From assembly GCA_023105745.1 (NCBI GenBank), contig JALGQZ010000004.1, forward strand, positions 9,373,951-9,437,950: a stretch of DNA of 64,000 nt, written 5' to 3'. A program made the position numbers and the translations under genes. This DNA is from Austropuccinia psidii (Eukaryota; Basidiomycota; Pucciniomycetes; Pucciniales; Sphaerophragmiaceae). Of the stretch, positions 1 to 10,218 are shown in pieces (the first letter of the stretch is position 1; every line of letters starts with the position of its first letter). The notes under the pieces were generated by a model. The model was not told the DNA's origin. It did not search any database and worked only from the letters and a program-made list of their open reading frames with translations.

Positions 1-552
1 ATTTTTTCATTGGAATTAAATGATATGATTTTTTTTAATGAATAAATGATGAATTTTTTCAACTTTTTTTTAAGTAATATAAGAATTAAAAAAAACCATA
101 ATATCAATATTTCTATAAATGATGATGAGTGAGTTTCCTTATTTAAAATAATGATAACAAAATTGTATATTATTTTTTTATATTGACTTGAAGATGGTAA
201 GATACACTTGATAATTAATTTAAATTGAAAATATTATTGCCAATTCATTCTGGTATAGATTTTTTTTAAAAAGAATCAATGGGCCCAAACTTTCCCAAAC
301 TTGTGCCATTTTTATTTTAATTTGAGGTGGCATAAGAGCAGATAACCACCCCTGTTTATATATATATATATTTCAATTAAATTGAGATACTTGTACATTG
401 AAAAATGACTTTTGAAGACTTCTAAATTTGTGATATTGTCTTTAATACTGATACATAGCCTGAATTTTTTTTATGATGTGAAATTTAAATTCATAACATG
501 AGGGGAAATTTTTTTATTATTCAATTTTTAGTAATATTTGTCTGAATCAGTT
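1..552. other. AT-rich stretch without recognisable genes
   Basis: This left edge is very AT-rich, with many runs of T and A and a short TA run near 356-371. I see no open frame with protein-like composition and no LTR end. If element F (minus strand, right of here) is complete, its 3' LTR should lie here or beyond the window edge. I found no match here to the candidate LTR at 6384-7880. Confidence 0.5.
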
Positions 553-1200
553 TTAGGATCTTTTTTTGAGTCTTGATATGAATCTTCCTTTTTCTTCTTT
601 AATTTTTTTAACAAATAAGTCTTCCCAAATCAATTTCCAATCATCCTTATTGATATTATAATTATGTGTCTTGAGACTAATAATTCCAGGTATAAACACC
701 TCTTCCAACAAAGAATTCCAATTGGCCTTTTCAATTACATCATTTCCATGCTTCCATAAGATTCTTCCTTCTGGTATGTCCAGTAAATCCAGAAACAGTC
801 CTCTTGAGGCTTCCACATCCCCAAAATATATTTTTCTTCTCCATTCTGCATCTGTTAATGTATCCTCTTCCCAACATATGTTTCCTAAATTTCCCTTGAT
901 ACCATGATATGTAAGTAATTCTAGAAATTCCAGTATTGAAAGAGATAATCCTGGAAGCTCTTTCCAATATTTAGATTCTTGAGTTTTCTGATGCATTTCT
1001 GGAAAATTGCACAATTCTTCAAATTCTAAGTATGTAATCCATATCTGAAATAAATCCTCTCCTTCTTCAACAAATGGTTTTCCCCAGGAATTGACTTCTT
1101 CTGTATTTCCTACAATTTTGCAATTTACGTCTGTCCATCCTTCTTCAGTCCAAACAAGATTCCATTCCAATTTATTTTCATGTGTAAGTTTGGCATCCAT
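553..1200 (-). CDS. Hypothetical protein with a GIKGNL module, 3' end of element F
   Basis: An open frame of 215 residues read leftward from an ATG at 1200. I do not recognise the family. It is acidic and rich in Trp and Glu, with a basic C-terminus (KKIKEEKGRF). Residues ~55-115 contain a block, FEEL...KYWKELPG...EFLELLT..GIKGNL.N.CW, that recurs in the neighbouring frame at 1866-2195, so the two are diverged copies of one module. No signal peptide or membrane segment is seen. It lies downstream, in the same direction, of the Gag and protease remnants at 3430-6055, so it is probably part of the same element or of cargo it carries. No catalytic motif is visible. Confidence 0.55.
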   Translation of the reverse strand: MDAKLTHENKLEWNLVWTEEGWTDVNCKIVGNTEEVNSWGKPFVEEGEDLFQIWITYLEFEELCNFPEMHQKTQESKYWKELPGLSLSILEFLELLTYHGIKGNLGNICWEEDTLTDAEWRRKIYFGDVEASRGLFLDLLDIPEGRILWKHGNDVIEKANWNSLLEEVFIPGIISLKTHNYNINKDDWKLIWEDLFVKKIKEEKGRFISRLKKRS

Positions 1201-1240
1201 GACTGTCTAGATTCTTTCTGAGTATTGAGATAAAAGACTA

Positions 1241-1645
1241 ATTCCTCTTTGATAAGGCAGGAAGGCACTGCCACTGAGTGATAAGAGTGTTTAAAAAGAT
1301 TTAAGTAAATTGAAATTCCTCTTTTTGAAGGCAGGAGGTCACTGCCTTCAAGTGATAAGAGTCTTTAAAAAGATTTAAGTAAATTGAAATTCTTCTTTAA
1401 TAAGGCAGGAGGTCACTGCCCTTGAGTGATAAGATTGTTTAAAAAGATTTAAGTAAATTGAAATTCTTCTTTGATAAGGCAGGAGGTCACTGCCCTTGAG
1501 TGATAAGAGTGTTGTAAAAGATTTAAGTAAATTGAAATTCTTCTTTGATAAGGCAGGAGGTCACTGCCCTTGAGTGATAAGAGTGCTTAAAAATATTTAT
1601 GTAAATTGAAATTCCTCTTTGATAAGGCAGGAGGTCACTGCCCTT
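1241..1645. repeat. 74-bp minisatellite, about 5.5 copies
   Basis: The phrase GATAAGGCAGGAGGTCACTG recurs with its GGCAG ending at 1260, 1334, 1408, 1482, 1556 and 1630, a spacing of exactly 74 bases each time. Each unit also carries AGTGATAAGAGTGTTTAAAA and AAGTAAATTGAAATTC. Copies differ by a few substitutions and no indels. The array separates the two related GIKGNL frames. Confidence 0.95.
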
Positions 1646-1865
1646 ATACTAATACAGATATCAAAAGAATTCTCTTTTTTAGGTCATTTTTCTATTATTT
1701 TGCTATTTATTATATGTTTTTTGTTTTTGATTGGTTATCAAAATTGGACTACTTCAGTTATTATTGAGAAATATTCAACCTTCTGTTGTGAATTACTGAA
1801 AGACATATTTCCTTCAATATTTCTCCAAATATCTTGTTTTGTTGTTCTCTTTGTGTATTTCCTTT

Positions 1866-2195
1866 TCATTCTGAGACAAAACCTTTGACTTCATGAATAA
1901 ACATGTACCCAAAATAACACCAGCAAGGAGTTCCTCCCAAGAGTCCCATACCATCTAGATTCAAGTCTTCTTGAGCCCATAACGTTTTGTGATACAGTCC
2001 TTCTATTGTCATTTGATAATATCCATAAGGCTTCTTCCAGTAAGGATTCCATAAATTTCCTTTGATTCCAATAGTGGTTAGTAATTCCAAAAAATCAACA
2101 TTTGTAAGATTGGATCCAGGTAGTTCTGCATAATATTTGGTTTGAATTATTGGTGAATATAGCTCATAATCATACAATTCTTCAAATGTTATCAT
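1866..2195 (-). pseudogene. Second GIKGNL-module fragment of element F
   Basis: This 109-residue frame is a diverged paralogue of the 553-1200 product. Residues ~4-55 read FEELYDYE...KYYAELPG...DFLELLTTIGIKGNL.NPYW, matching the neighbour in order and spacing. After the module it has a Gly/Trp/Tyr-rich tail (LLGGTPCWCYFGY). It starts at an internal ATG, and upstream sequence in the same direction is broken by stops, so this is probably a fragment of a larger product. Function unknown. The 74-bp array lies just beyond its 3' end. Confidence 0.45.
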
Positions 2196-2324
2196 TGGAA
2201 GTACTACATAATCTTCCTATCCTTCATATTCTGGTATGCCTTCCTGTATTCTATTTTGATTCTGGGAGTCATTTGTTAATCCAGATGTGATTCCTTTCTT
2301 TTGATTATATAAATCAGTTGAGCT

Positions 2325-3071
2325 TTAAAAGAAGCATATTTGATCATAGGCATCATTAAATTCTTTTAGAATGCTAAGTCCAGCTAGCCTTTGTGTATTT
2401 TCTGATAGCTCTACTTCTTCCAGGTCTTCAAATATACTTCCTTGCTGGTATGTATCTTCCAAATCTCCATTATTTTGTTTATATAACTTCAAGTCATCTT
2501 CTGATTCTACCAGTTTTCCTTCTGGCACTATTTCCATTCTTTATTTAATCCCTTTTTTAATATCTGTATCCCAAACTTGATTCATTTTGTCCTCAGTAAT
2601 TACAGCACTTTCATTTTCCAATTCTTCAAATTTTCTTTTTTCCAAGGGATTGATTATGTTGTCTTTTGGCTCTTCACTTAGTAAATGTTTGTCAGTATCA
2701 CTAATGTATCAGGTTTGCTCCTGAAGTAAATTGAGATAATCTTCTGCAATTCCTGAGTAATTTGCTTCAGGTGGCTTCAGATCCATTTTGAATTTCTTCT
2801 GTGGGCTTTCTACTTTATCTTCTTTATTCATACCACTTACCTCAAGTGCTAGCCATTTCTCTGGGTCTTCTATGACCATGTCCAAATTTCTTCCCATCTT
2901 CTTCAGTTCATATTTTATTTTTACTATTGTTTTACTATCTTTCACCTCCAGTTTATCTTCTGCCTCCTTTTCTTTAGATTTTCTATCATTTAGACAGAGA
3001 ATAATATCTTTAGATGAATGTAATATGCTAGTATTTTCTTCAACTGTTATCTGGTTGAAATTGTCAAACAC
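2325..3071 (-). pseudogene. Decayed acidic/basic coding fragments of element F
   Basis: Two open stretches on the minus strand (3071-2709, 120 residues; 2537-2325, 70 residues) have protein-like, charged composition and lie between the protease remnant and the GIKGNL modules. The first is Lys/Glu-rich and contains DMVIEDPEKWLALEV; the second is strongly acidic (EDLEEVELSENTQR). Stops between them suggest a broken longer frame. I recognise no domain. In an ordinary gypsy element reverse transcriptase would follow protease here, but no RT motif is visible in any minus-strand frame. Confidence 0.4.
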
Positions 3072-3239
3072 TTAGAAGTACACATAGGTTTTCTCTTCAT
3101 TACCAGGAGTGACTTCAAGATTTTGAATTCAACCACTTCTTTTCAAGTGTTATCTGTTGATTTTGATGTGTAAGAGCTGATGTTTAATTCTGCTTTTAGG
3201 GCTATTTCCTGAGTTATAACATTCACGTCATTTTTGCAT

Positions 3240-4082
3240 CAAAAATAGCTGAAAATGGTATTTTGTTTGGTCCAAGAAATATTTTCTTCACTCTTGTTGA
3301 AGATTGACTTTCTTTTTCCTCTATTTCTTTTCTTTTGGATGATTCAGCTTCATTTATTGACCATTTTCCAATCTCTGAAGATGCACAAAGCTCCATCCCT
3401 TTTGGTGGAGAAATTTGCCAACCAATAGCTTGAGGGTTACATATTGGTAAGCATAATCAATGTCCATCTTGCTGTGGATTACTAAATATTTCACCTTGCT
3501 TGTCTGGAAATTCCAATTTAACATTATTATCTGCTAAAAATGGTCTTCCAAGTATGGTGTGTAAAGCTCCTTTTGCTATGAATAAATGAATTTTTTTACT
3601 TCTCCTGTTATCATAGTAATTTGTGTAAATTCTGAGAGTCCAACCAAAGATTTTGTATGTCCACCAATTTCTCAGAGATTCATCTTGAGCTTTCTACTTG
3701 TAAGTGAGGCTTTAATTGCAATTTACTCTGGTTTTGTATTAATTTCTGATCCAGTATCCACCAATGCCATTGTAGGATATTCTTCTCTTCCAATAAATAC
3801 TTCCATAAATCCAAGTGGGCATGCATAATTTAATCTTGGGGTATCATAGTCCTTTAGCTTTAATGAATGTAGTCTTTCTTGAAAATTTGATGTATTGACT
3901 GATTTTATCACCTCCTTTTCCTGGGTAGTTAAATTCTGTAATTTATCAATAAAGGTTGGTGACATTGATAATATTTCTTTAAGAATATGATTTATGTTTT
4001 GTTCAAGTTTTTTATTCATCACATGTTCAATTATTAGCTTTGGGTTATTGGCTGTAGATTTGACCTTGGCTTTTAATTCCAT
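3240..4082 (-). pseudogene. Retropepsin-like aspartic protease of element F (broken)
   Basis: The frame starting at 4082 ends in the retropepsin active-site motif MALVDTGSEINT, preceded by GREEYPT, and then meets a stop at 3723. In another minus-strand frame the C-terminal half of the same fold continues as IGGHTKSLVGLSEF...AKGALHTILGRPFLADN (about 3690-3500), including the ILGRPFL strand typical of the family. The reading continues to about 3240 (GWQISPPKG...KIFLGPNK). The enzyme would cleave the element's Gag polyprotein. The catalytic Asp-Thr-Gly is intact, but the gene is split by at least one stop or frameshift. It follows the Gag remnant directly. Confidence 0.7.
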
Positions 4083-4399
4083 CTTTTGTGACTCCTGTCT
4101 TAGTCCCTCCTTATTCTTGTTCTTGGAAATTATTTCAATCTCATCATTGTCTACTTCCTTTCCTTCTTTAATTTTGTTGGAATTAGAACTCTTATTTCTT
4201 CTTCCACCTCATCTTCCTCATGATAGGCTCCTGGTATCTTCTTTTTAAAGGGTTTGTGTGTTTCATTTTTATCCTCTTGCTGAGTTTGGCTTAGACTTTC
4301 CTGTCTTGAAGCTCTTTGCCTTGTCTACCTAAGTCCAACATTTATTTAAATATTTTCATTTTCTGGTGATATTTGAGGAGGTTTCCAGTTTCCCTATTC

Positions 4400-6055
4400 T
4401 TATCTTTGATCTATAGTGGTTGCCTTCTCACCTTTTCTTTGCTCAATTATTGTTATTTCTTGCTTCTTTCGGGGTAGATTTGATTGTTCCATCATTTTTG
4501 CTCTAAAATCCTCCTGCTCTTTGGCAAATATTTTAACTGATTCTTTTGCAGATTTAGGGCCTTCTGTGGGTACTCCTTGATAATTTGGGAAAAGATAGGT
4601 TCCTCCACATTTCATAAAAATTCTTTTCTCCAAGTCTCCTGTGAGATGATTACATCTTCTTGAGGAATGTCCTTCTTCTAAGCAGTGATAACACTTCAAT
4701 GGCTGTCTTGGAGCTATTTGAGCTGGAACATATGGGTGGTGAAGGATATCTTGGCCTGAATGGCTGTGAGCTTTTTATAGTCCTCTGATCTTGATTATTT
4801 CTTGGTTGAAGTTTCTTGGGAAATTCAACTCCTACAGAAAAGTGTTTGATCTGATTCAATACTTCCTTAACTGATCCATTCCCAGTATCATTTGCTTGAT
4901 TTTCTTGTGGCTGAGGATTTTGAATTTTTTGGGTAAGATCTTTCATTTGCTTTAAGACTTCTTTTCATCTTTCCCCTTCAAACCTGGCTTTCCTCTCTTG
5001 TGACTTTGCTTGTGAAAATTCCTTCTGTTAAATTAAGACTTTGGCTTATAAATCTTGTTCAATATATAAATTTAAGATTTCCAATCTTGGAATGATATAA
5101 CCACCATTGAAAGCTTGCACCATGGCCTTATATTTAATCATTTCTTTGTAAATAGATTCTTGAACACTTGAGGAAAGACTTTCCAAAATTTCTTGATTGT
5201 GACTGATATATACTTTTATATATTGATACCTTTTGAGATAATTAATAATGGATTCACATTCACCAATGAAATTTTTATATTGGTTCATATTTCTAATCCC
5301 TCCTTCTTGTTGAAGCTTTGTAAATAATTGAGTAATTGAGGACAGCTTTCATCTTCTTTCAGGTGACACTTTCCCCCATCTCCTCTTCATATTCAATTTT
5401 AATTGCTCCCAATTGTTAGTTTCATATCCAGGCCTTCCTTCAATATGGTAGCTGATTTCTTGATCTTTAGTCCAAAATGATATCTGTCTTGCTATATCCC
5501 TTCCACTTTCTCCTTCAATTTCTGCTATATTTTCCACTCTTTTAATAAATCTTTCCACTTCCTTTCTATAAAAACATAAATTATAACCCTTTGGTCTGAT
5601 CTTGACAATGGGTGTATTTTTTGTGGGATTTCTTGTTGAAATGGGCTTGAAGCCTTTGCATAAATATTAACCCACTTTGGTAGAGTATTTGGTCTTTGTG
5701 AAGTGAGTGGAGTTAATGAGGCCATGGGCCTTGAAAATGGTTATGGTGACCCTTCTTGTCTAAAGATTCGTGGAATTCTTGTAGTTTCTTCTATTGGGCT
5801 GTTTTCTGCATTAAAACTTGATTCTTTCCTTTTCCCTTCTTTTTTAAGGAGTTCAATTAGTTCTTGTTGCATTTCCAACATTCTTTGATGAAGTCTTTCT
5901 ACATCAGAAATATCTTCTTGTCCTTGCATGGTCTCTTCATTTATAATTTCTTCTTTGAATTCATCCAGATTGTGTGGTATCTTTGATGATGATGCTGAAT
6001 CCATATTGATATATTCTTTGTTAACTTTCTGTTGTTCAATTTTTTTTAGCTTCAA
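4400..6055 (-). pseudogene. Gag-like protein with CCHC zinc knuckle, element F (broken)
   Basis: Overlapping minus-strand frames (6055-5741, 5725-5525, 5558-5349, 5288-5046, 4946-4650, 4699-4400) together look like one Gag protein cut by several frameshifts and stops. The N-terminal part is Glu/Gln-rich with coiled-coil character (QRMLEMQQELIELLKKE). The middle has capsid-like text (IARQISFWTKDQEISYHI). The C-terminal part has a CX2CX4HX4C knuckle, CYHCLEEGHSSRRC, then THLFPNYQ-like text (TYLFPNYQGVPTEGPKSAKE). I recall similar Gag-protease proteins from rust-fungus genomes. Gag would package the element RNA. Confidence 0.65.
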
Positions 6056-6364
6056 ATATTTTCTTGAGTAATTCCTGAAGATAACCCATAACTATCTTTT
6101 GATCTTTATTCTTGGTTCTGGGTGTACCAACTGGTATACTATAATCTATAGGTGATTCCTCTCCAGGTGGTGTTTCTCCTCTTTTTGGATAATAATAGCT
6201 AAATGATTTTGTTGAAGAACTTGATGGTGACTATGATCTAGATTTTTTTTAGATTGACTTGATAGGCACTTGAAATTTTTGATTGATAAAAGGCTTTTTT
6301 TTATGGACTAAATTTGAATGTTTTCTCCCATAATTGACGGATTATTGATGGTTAAGACTGTTGA

Positions 6365-6381
6365 CCACTGTTGGGACACCA
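6365..6381 (-). promoter_or_regulatory. Candidate primer-binding site of element F
   Basis: Read on the minus strand, the sequence two bases after the candidate LTR begins TGGTGTCCCAACAGTGG. A PBS should begin with TGG (complement of tRNA CCA) immediately behind the 5' LTR, and this one sits between the LTR and the Gag frame in the right orientation. The priming tRNA was not identified. Confidence 0.35.
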
Positions 6382-6984
6382 GATGTGGGATGAAACAAGG
6401 CAGTACCCTGAGGGTGAAATTATTGGTAAGTCTGTTTTGAATTTCATAATTGTCTAATAACCATGGGTTTTAAGGTGTATTATCTGCCCCTCTAGATAAT
6501 ACTGAATAGCCAGCCTACAGAGGATCACACAATAAAATAAGATTTGTGGCTTTAACAGACAGAGAAGACTTCTCAACAGTCTCTAAATCAGACCTATCAA
6601 TAACACTAAAGTAAAACTCTGATTTAAAACTAAAATTTCCGATAAAACAAACACTAAGATTTCTTCATTTTATTTTAATAAAAGTGATGATAATATTTTT
6701 TTTATTTATTTTGGTTTTCTGTTATTTTAATAAAACTGACAAGAAATGTTTTGTTTTTTTTAATAATAATTATAAACATATATATCTTTTTATGGTTTTA
6801 TGTTGATTATAATGATTTTTTTTTATATGAATATTGATAATAAGTCTACTGGATTTGATTCTTCTACAATTTTTGAATACTTAGTTTATATCACTACTAC
6901 TTTTTTACTAATGAAACTAAGCTTTTGAACAAGGATACTAAGCTTTAACTATGGCTATACTACTATTTCTTTAACAATAATAGG

Positions 6985-7125
6985 CTACTGAGCTTTTTAC
7001 TACAGTAATACTACTATTCTTCACTAATACTAAGCTACTGAGCAAGGCTACTGAGCTTTTTACTATGGTTATACTACTATTCTTCACTAATACTAAGCTA
7101 CTGAGCAAGGCTACTGAGCTTTTCA
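6985..7125. repeat. 63-bp tandem repeat, 2-3 copies
   Basis: CTACTGAGCTTTT starts at 6985, 7048 and 7111, a 63-base period. Units share ATACTACTATTCTTCACTAA and CTACTGAGCAAGG. A more diverged unit lies just upstream (about 6920-6984). The array is inside the candidate LTR of element F. Confidence 0.85.
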
Positions 7126-7676
7126 CTACTAAAACACTACTACTATTCTAGATATCCTACTAGTTCAGGGAATGGTGGTGATCCTGGATAGTGAGAACTT
7201 GTTCCATTATTTTTTTGGGAACATGAGGAAGAGAGGACCTCTATTTATAGCTTTTGGGCCTCCATAGAGCTTCTAAAAACAGGGTACTTAGAAAAAATCA
7301 TAGCTGAGAGGTTTTAGCTGGAGAAAAATTGAATTTTGGTGGAGCAATGTAATTGAGATAATTTGACTGGTGCCTGTTTGTTTACTTGGACAATAGTCCT
7401 CTGCTGGAAAATTGAGCTTCTGACAATTGAATTTCTTTCTAGTTATATGATATCCTTGAGATAATTTAACTGGTGAGGTATTTTTTTGAAGTGGGGAAAG
7501 TGAGGAAAATAAAGGTCTTTCTATTGAGTGCACTGCCATTAAATTTGAAAAAGGTGGGGAAATTGGTATTTTCAATTTTAATTGATTTTCTTCTGGTTGA
7601 ACCTCTAATCTTCTTGATTATGCCCTAGGACTTCTTTGCAGTTTGATTTACCTAGTTCAAGAGTTCTGAAATTTGA

Positions 7677-7804
7677 TTTCCACCTCTGGAGTTATTCCCT
7701 AATTCCCATTTCCATATGCGGAGCTATTCCTCAATGTCTATTTCCATTTGCAGAGCCATTCCCACAATTTTATTTCCATTTGCAGAGCCATCCCCCCAAT
7801 TTCA
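7677..7804. repeat. 32-bp tandem repeat, 4 copies
   Basis: TTTCCA(C/T)..TG(C/G)(A/G)GAG units start at 7677, 7709, 7741 and 7773, exactly 32 bases apart. The last two are nearly identical (TTTCCATTTGCAGAGCCA). It lies near the right end of the candidate LTR of element F. Confidence 0.85.
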
Positions 7805-7880
7805 TTTCATTATTATTATTAGTATTTTTTTTAGTTATTTGGTAAGCTTGAGACTGGTGTAATTGGTATGGAATACCACA

Positions 7881-8175
7881 TTGGGACAATGTTTACCCAG
7901 AGAGGGGGGAAGATTTCATCAGCAAGAATCCAATGAATTATCAAAACATAATCAAGCAAGACTAAATTCAAGCCTCAAAGTTCTTTGCAGTAAAGGTGGA
8001 ATGATTTGCAAGTTTGATTGACTCAATTCAGAAAGCATTATGGAAAGATTCTCAATATAGAAGTATCCTTCAAGATTTGGGAAAAGGTAAATCTGTCCAA
8101 GATTATTCTCTTGATTCCTCTTCTCAACTTCTCCTGTTCAAAGATCGGGTGGTGGTTCCAAATGACCCCACAATT
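7881..8175 (+). pseudogene. Element E pol: RNase H-integrase linker (interrupted by A1)
   Basis: Starting at TTGGGACAATG the plus strand reads WDNVYPERGEDF, typical of the segment after RNase H in chromoviruses (the DALSRR-WD-VYP region). After two in-frame stops it continues as DSIQKALWKDSQYRSIL and LLLFKDRVVVPND, the linker before the integrase zinc finger. The frame resumes exactly after element A1, at 18280. The upstream RT/RNase H of E is missing from the window; element F ends at 7880, which implies that F was inserted here. Confidence 0.8.
8171..8175. repeat. Target site duplication of A1, left copy (CAATT)
   Basis: CAATT precedes the LTR start TGTGAGCC and recurs at 18275-18279 directly after the other LTR. 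Removing A1 and one copy restores E's reading frame across the site. Confidence 0.95.
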
Positions 8176-10014
8176 TGTGAGCCTTAGAGGTAATTTCATA
8201 TACCCAAAAGACCACAAATATAAAAAATAACATATTAATATAAATAAAATAAATTTATTTATATTATTAAAATAAAAATCAAAATATAAATATAAAATTA
8301 TATTAAAAATAAAAAATTAATTACAATTTAAAAATAAAAAATACATTAAATTTTGTAAGTATAAAATTACTTTTATACTTGAAAAAATTAAGTAAAAATA
8401 AAATTTTAACAAAATTGTGAAAAAATAAATAAATTTGGAAAAAAGTTATATAAAAATTATCATAACTTTTTATCCAATAAATAAACACATAAAATTTATT
8501 TCACCATTGGATTCCTCATAAAAAATCAGGTGGGGTCACCTCTGAGTGAAATTCTTGTAACTCAACTCTAAATAAGCTTAAATTAAGTTTTTAGTATTTT
8601 CAATAGAAAAGTTGAAAATCCTCAAAACCTTAATTTAATTCACACCACATGTGGTGTTAACCATCAATTTTTGTGTTAAAATTGAGGTGTTGTGTTTAGT
8701 TTAGAAGTTATGAGGAATTGAAGTATTTTCAATTGAATTCAATTGAAATGTCAAAATGTGCGCGTGTATTACATAAGTGAACTTTGATTTACATATGAGG
8801 TATCAATTATTACTGTATTGTACTGTACAATTGAATTGAATCACATATATAAATTATAAGTATAATACATGATGAGGAATTAAAGGAAAAATAAATTGGA
8901 AAGATTAAATTTGGGGGGGAAAAGGAACTCCACCTCTAAGGGGGAGCTAGACCCCCAAATTCCTTGCTGACAGGCGTGGGATGTCAAAATTCACGCAAAA
9001 GTTCATCACTTTTGGCCTGGAATTGAGTTACAGGGTCTGTGAACTCAATTGATGATGAGGTTTTGATACCAACTGGGGTAGTTTTAGCTGTTGCCAAGAG
9101 GGTAAAACTACCCTTAAGATAAAACAATCATAGTAAAAACAGTTTTAACTGGCTTCTACGCCTCTGACACACATTCTGACGTGTTTTGAAGGCTCTAGGC
9201 CTGGTATTGCTATAGTAATGGCTGATTTAAGGGTCTAAAATGGCTAAAAATGGCTAAAAATGGCTTAAACCAGCCCTTTTTTGGTCTAAACCAGGGTTCA
9301 ATGATGCCATAATTGGCTTTTCTGTTGTCAGACTGTTTTTCACGACCGACAAGAGTAAATTTTACTTTTGAAGTAAGAGAATTGATGGCTATAAAAGAAT
9401 GTCTTCTTTGCCCCACTTTTCTCTTCATGTTAGAATCTTTTCCTTTTATTAATTAGTTTAAAACTGTTAAACCAATCAATAAAAGATTCCAACCACCCTT
9501 TTTAACTCATTTTGAACCTTTTAACCACGTGAAAAAATCATTATAATCATTTTTTGTAACTCTTATAATCATTTTTACCCCTGAACCACCCCAAAAGTGA
9601 ATTAAAGCATCTTTCATCACTGTAAACTTTGTCACTTTGTTTCCAAATTCACTCTGGTCACTTTTGGGCGTGTTTTTTCTTTAATATTCTTTTTAAAGAC
9701 TTTGTTCTTTAATTAATTGCTTGCAGTTCTTTGCTCAATTAATTCCAATTGAAATTGCTCTTGAAGAAATTTCTTTTGTAGCCTTAAAATATCTCTTGTA
9801 GAGTATTTTTTGGATAAATTTTTATTGTTGGTAAAACAATAAATTTTTATAATATTATTTTTTTATACTGATAAAGTTATAAACAATAAAATTGGCGTGT
9901 TTTCTCTTAAAAATAATATTTCATACTATTTTTAACTGAATTTTACCTTATACAAATTTTGAGGACAGGAAAAGTACTTGATTTTTAATCAAAGTTTCAT
10001 ATCCACACCTTACA
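8176..10014 (+). repeat. 5' LTR of A1
   Basis: 1,839 bp, from TGTGAGCCTTAGAGGTAA to CACACCTTACA. It matches 16436-18274 almost base for base. The left end holds a palindrome-like GGTA..TACC and the right end a stem-loop (9978-9992), both shared in form with families B, C and D. Confidence 0.97.
9390..9397 (+). promoter_or_regulatory. Probable TATA box of A1
   Basis: TATAAAAG lies 1,215 bp into the LTR, where a promoter between U3 and R would be expected. The same box is at 17650 in the 3' LTR and on the minus strand at 60962-60969 in A2. D has TATAAATA at a similar LTR depth. Confidence 0.55.
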
Positions 10015-10016
10015 TT

Positions 10017-10036
10017 TGGGGGCCCAGCCGTGATAT
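10017..10036 (+). promoter_or_regulatory. Primer-binding site of A1
   Basis: TGGGGGCCCAGCCGTGATA begins two bases after the LTR. B, C, D and A2 all have TGG(G/T/C)GGCC(T/C)(G/A)GCC(G/C)TGAT at the same place. Its complement fits a tRNA 3' end with discriminator C before CCA, and a T-stem/acceptor layout. Eukaryotic tRNA-Pro carries C at that position, so proline tRNA is a guess. Confidence 0.7.
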
Positions 10037-10218
10037 TTTACCTGTGACATATTTTTTTACTCTTTTTTAATCTTTTTTCTTATATTGAAAAATTTAAAAA
10101 AACATATAAAAAATACTTATAATTCAAAAAATCAATAAAAAATATTTTTTTTCATATTATAAGTGAGGCTTTAATTTTTTATTTCTTTTTTGAAATATCC
10201 TTTTTTTTACTTAATTAA

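Larger units (their letters stand above)
6384..7880 (-). repeat. Candidate 5' LTR of element F
   Basis: The interval begins TGTGGGAT and ends ATACCACA, an imperfect inverted pair with TG...CA ends, as expected of an LTR. To its left is a PBS-like TGG sequence, and to its right the coding sequence of element E resumes abruptly at 7881. It is ~1.5 kb and holds two minisatellites and a TATTTATAG box at about 7230. The second LTR was not found in the window, so the call rests on its ends and context alone. Confidence 0.45.

Noticed and set aside
9210..9428. 72-residue minus-strand frame in A LTRs (KRKVGQRRHSFIAINS), present in all four A LTRs
   Set aside because: It lies across the TATA region in antisense and is kept only because the LTR copies are recent. 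No homologue was recognised. It could be an antisense transcript, but nothing supports it.
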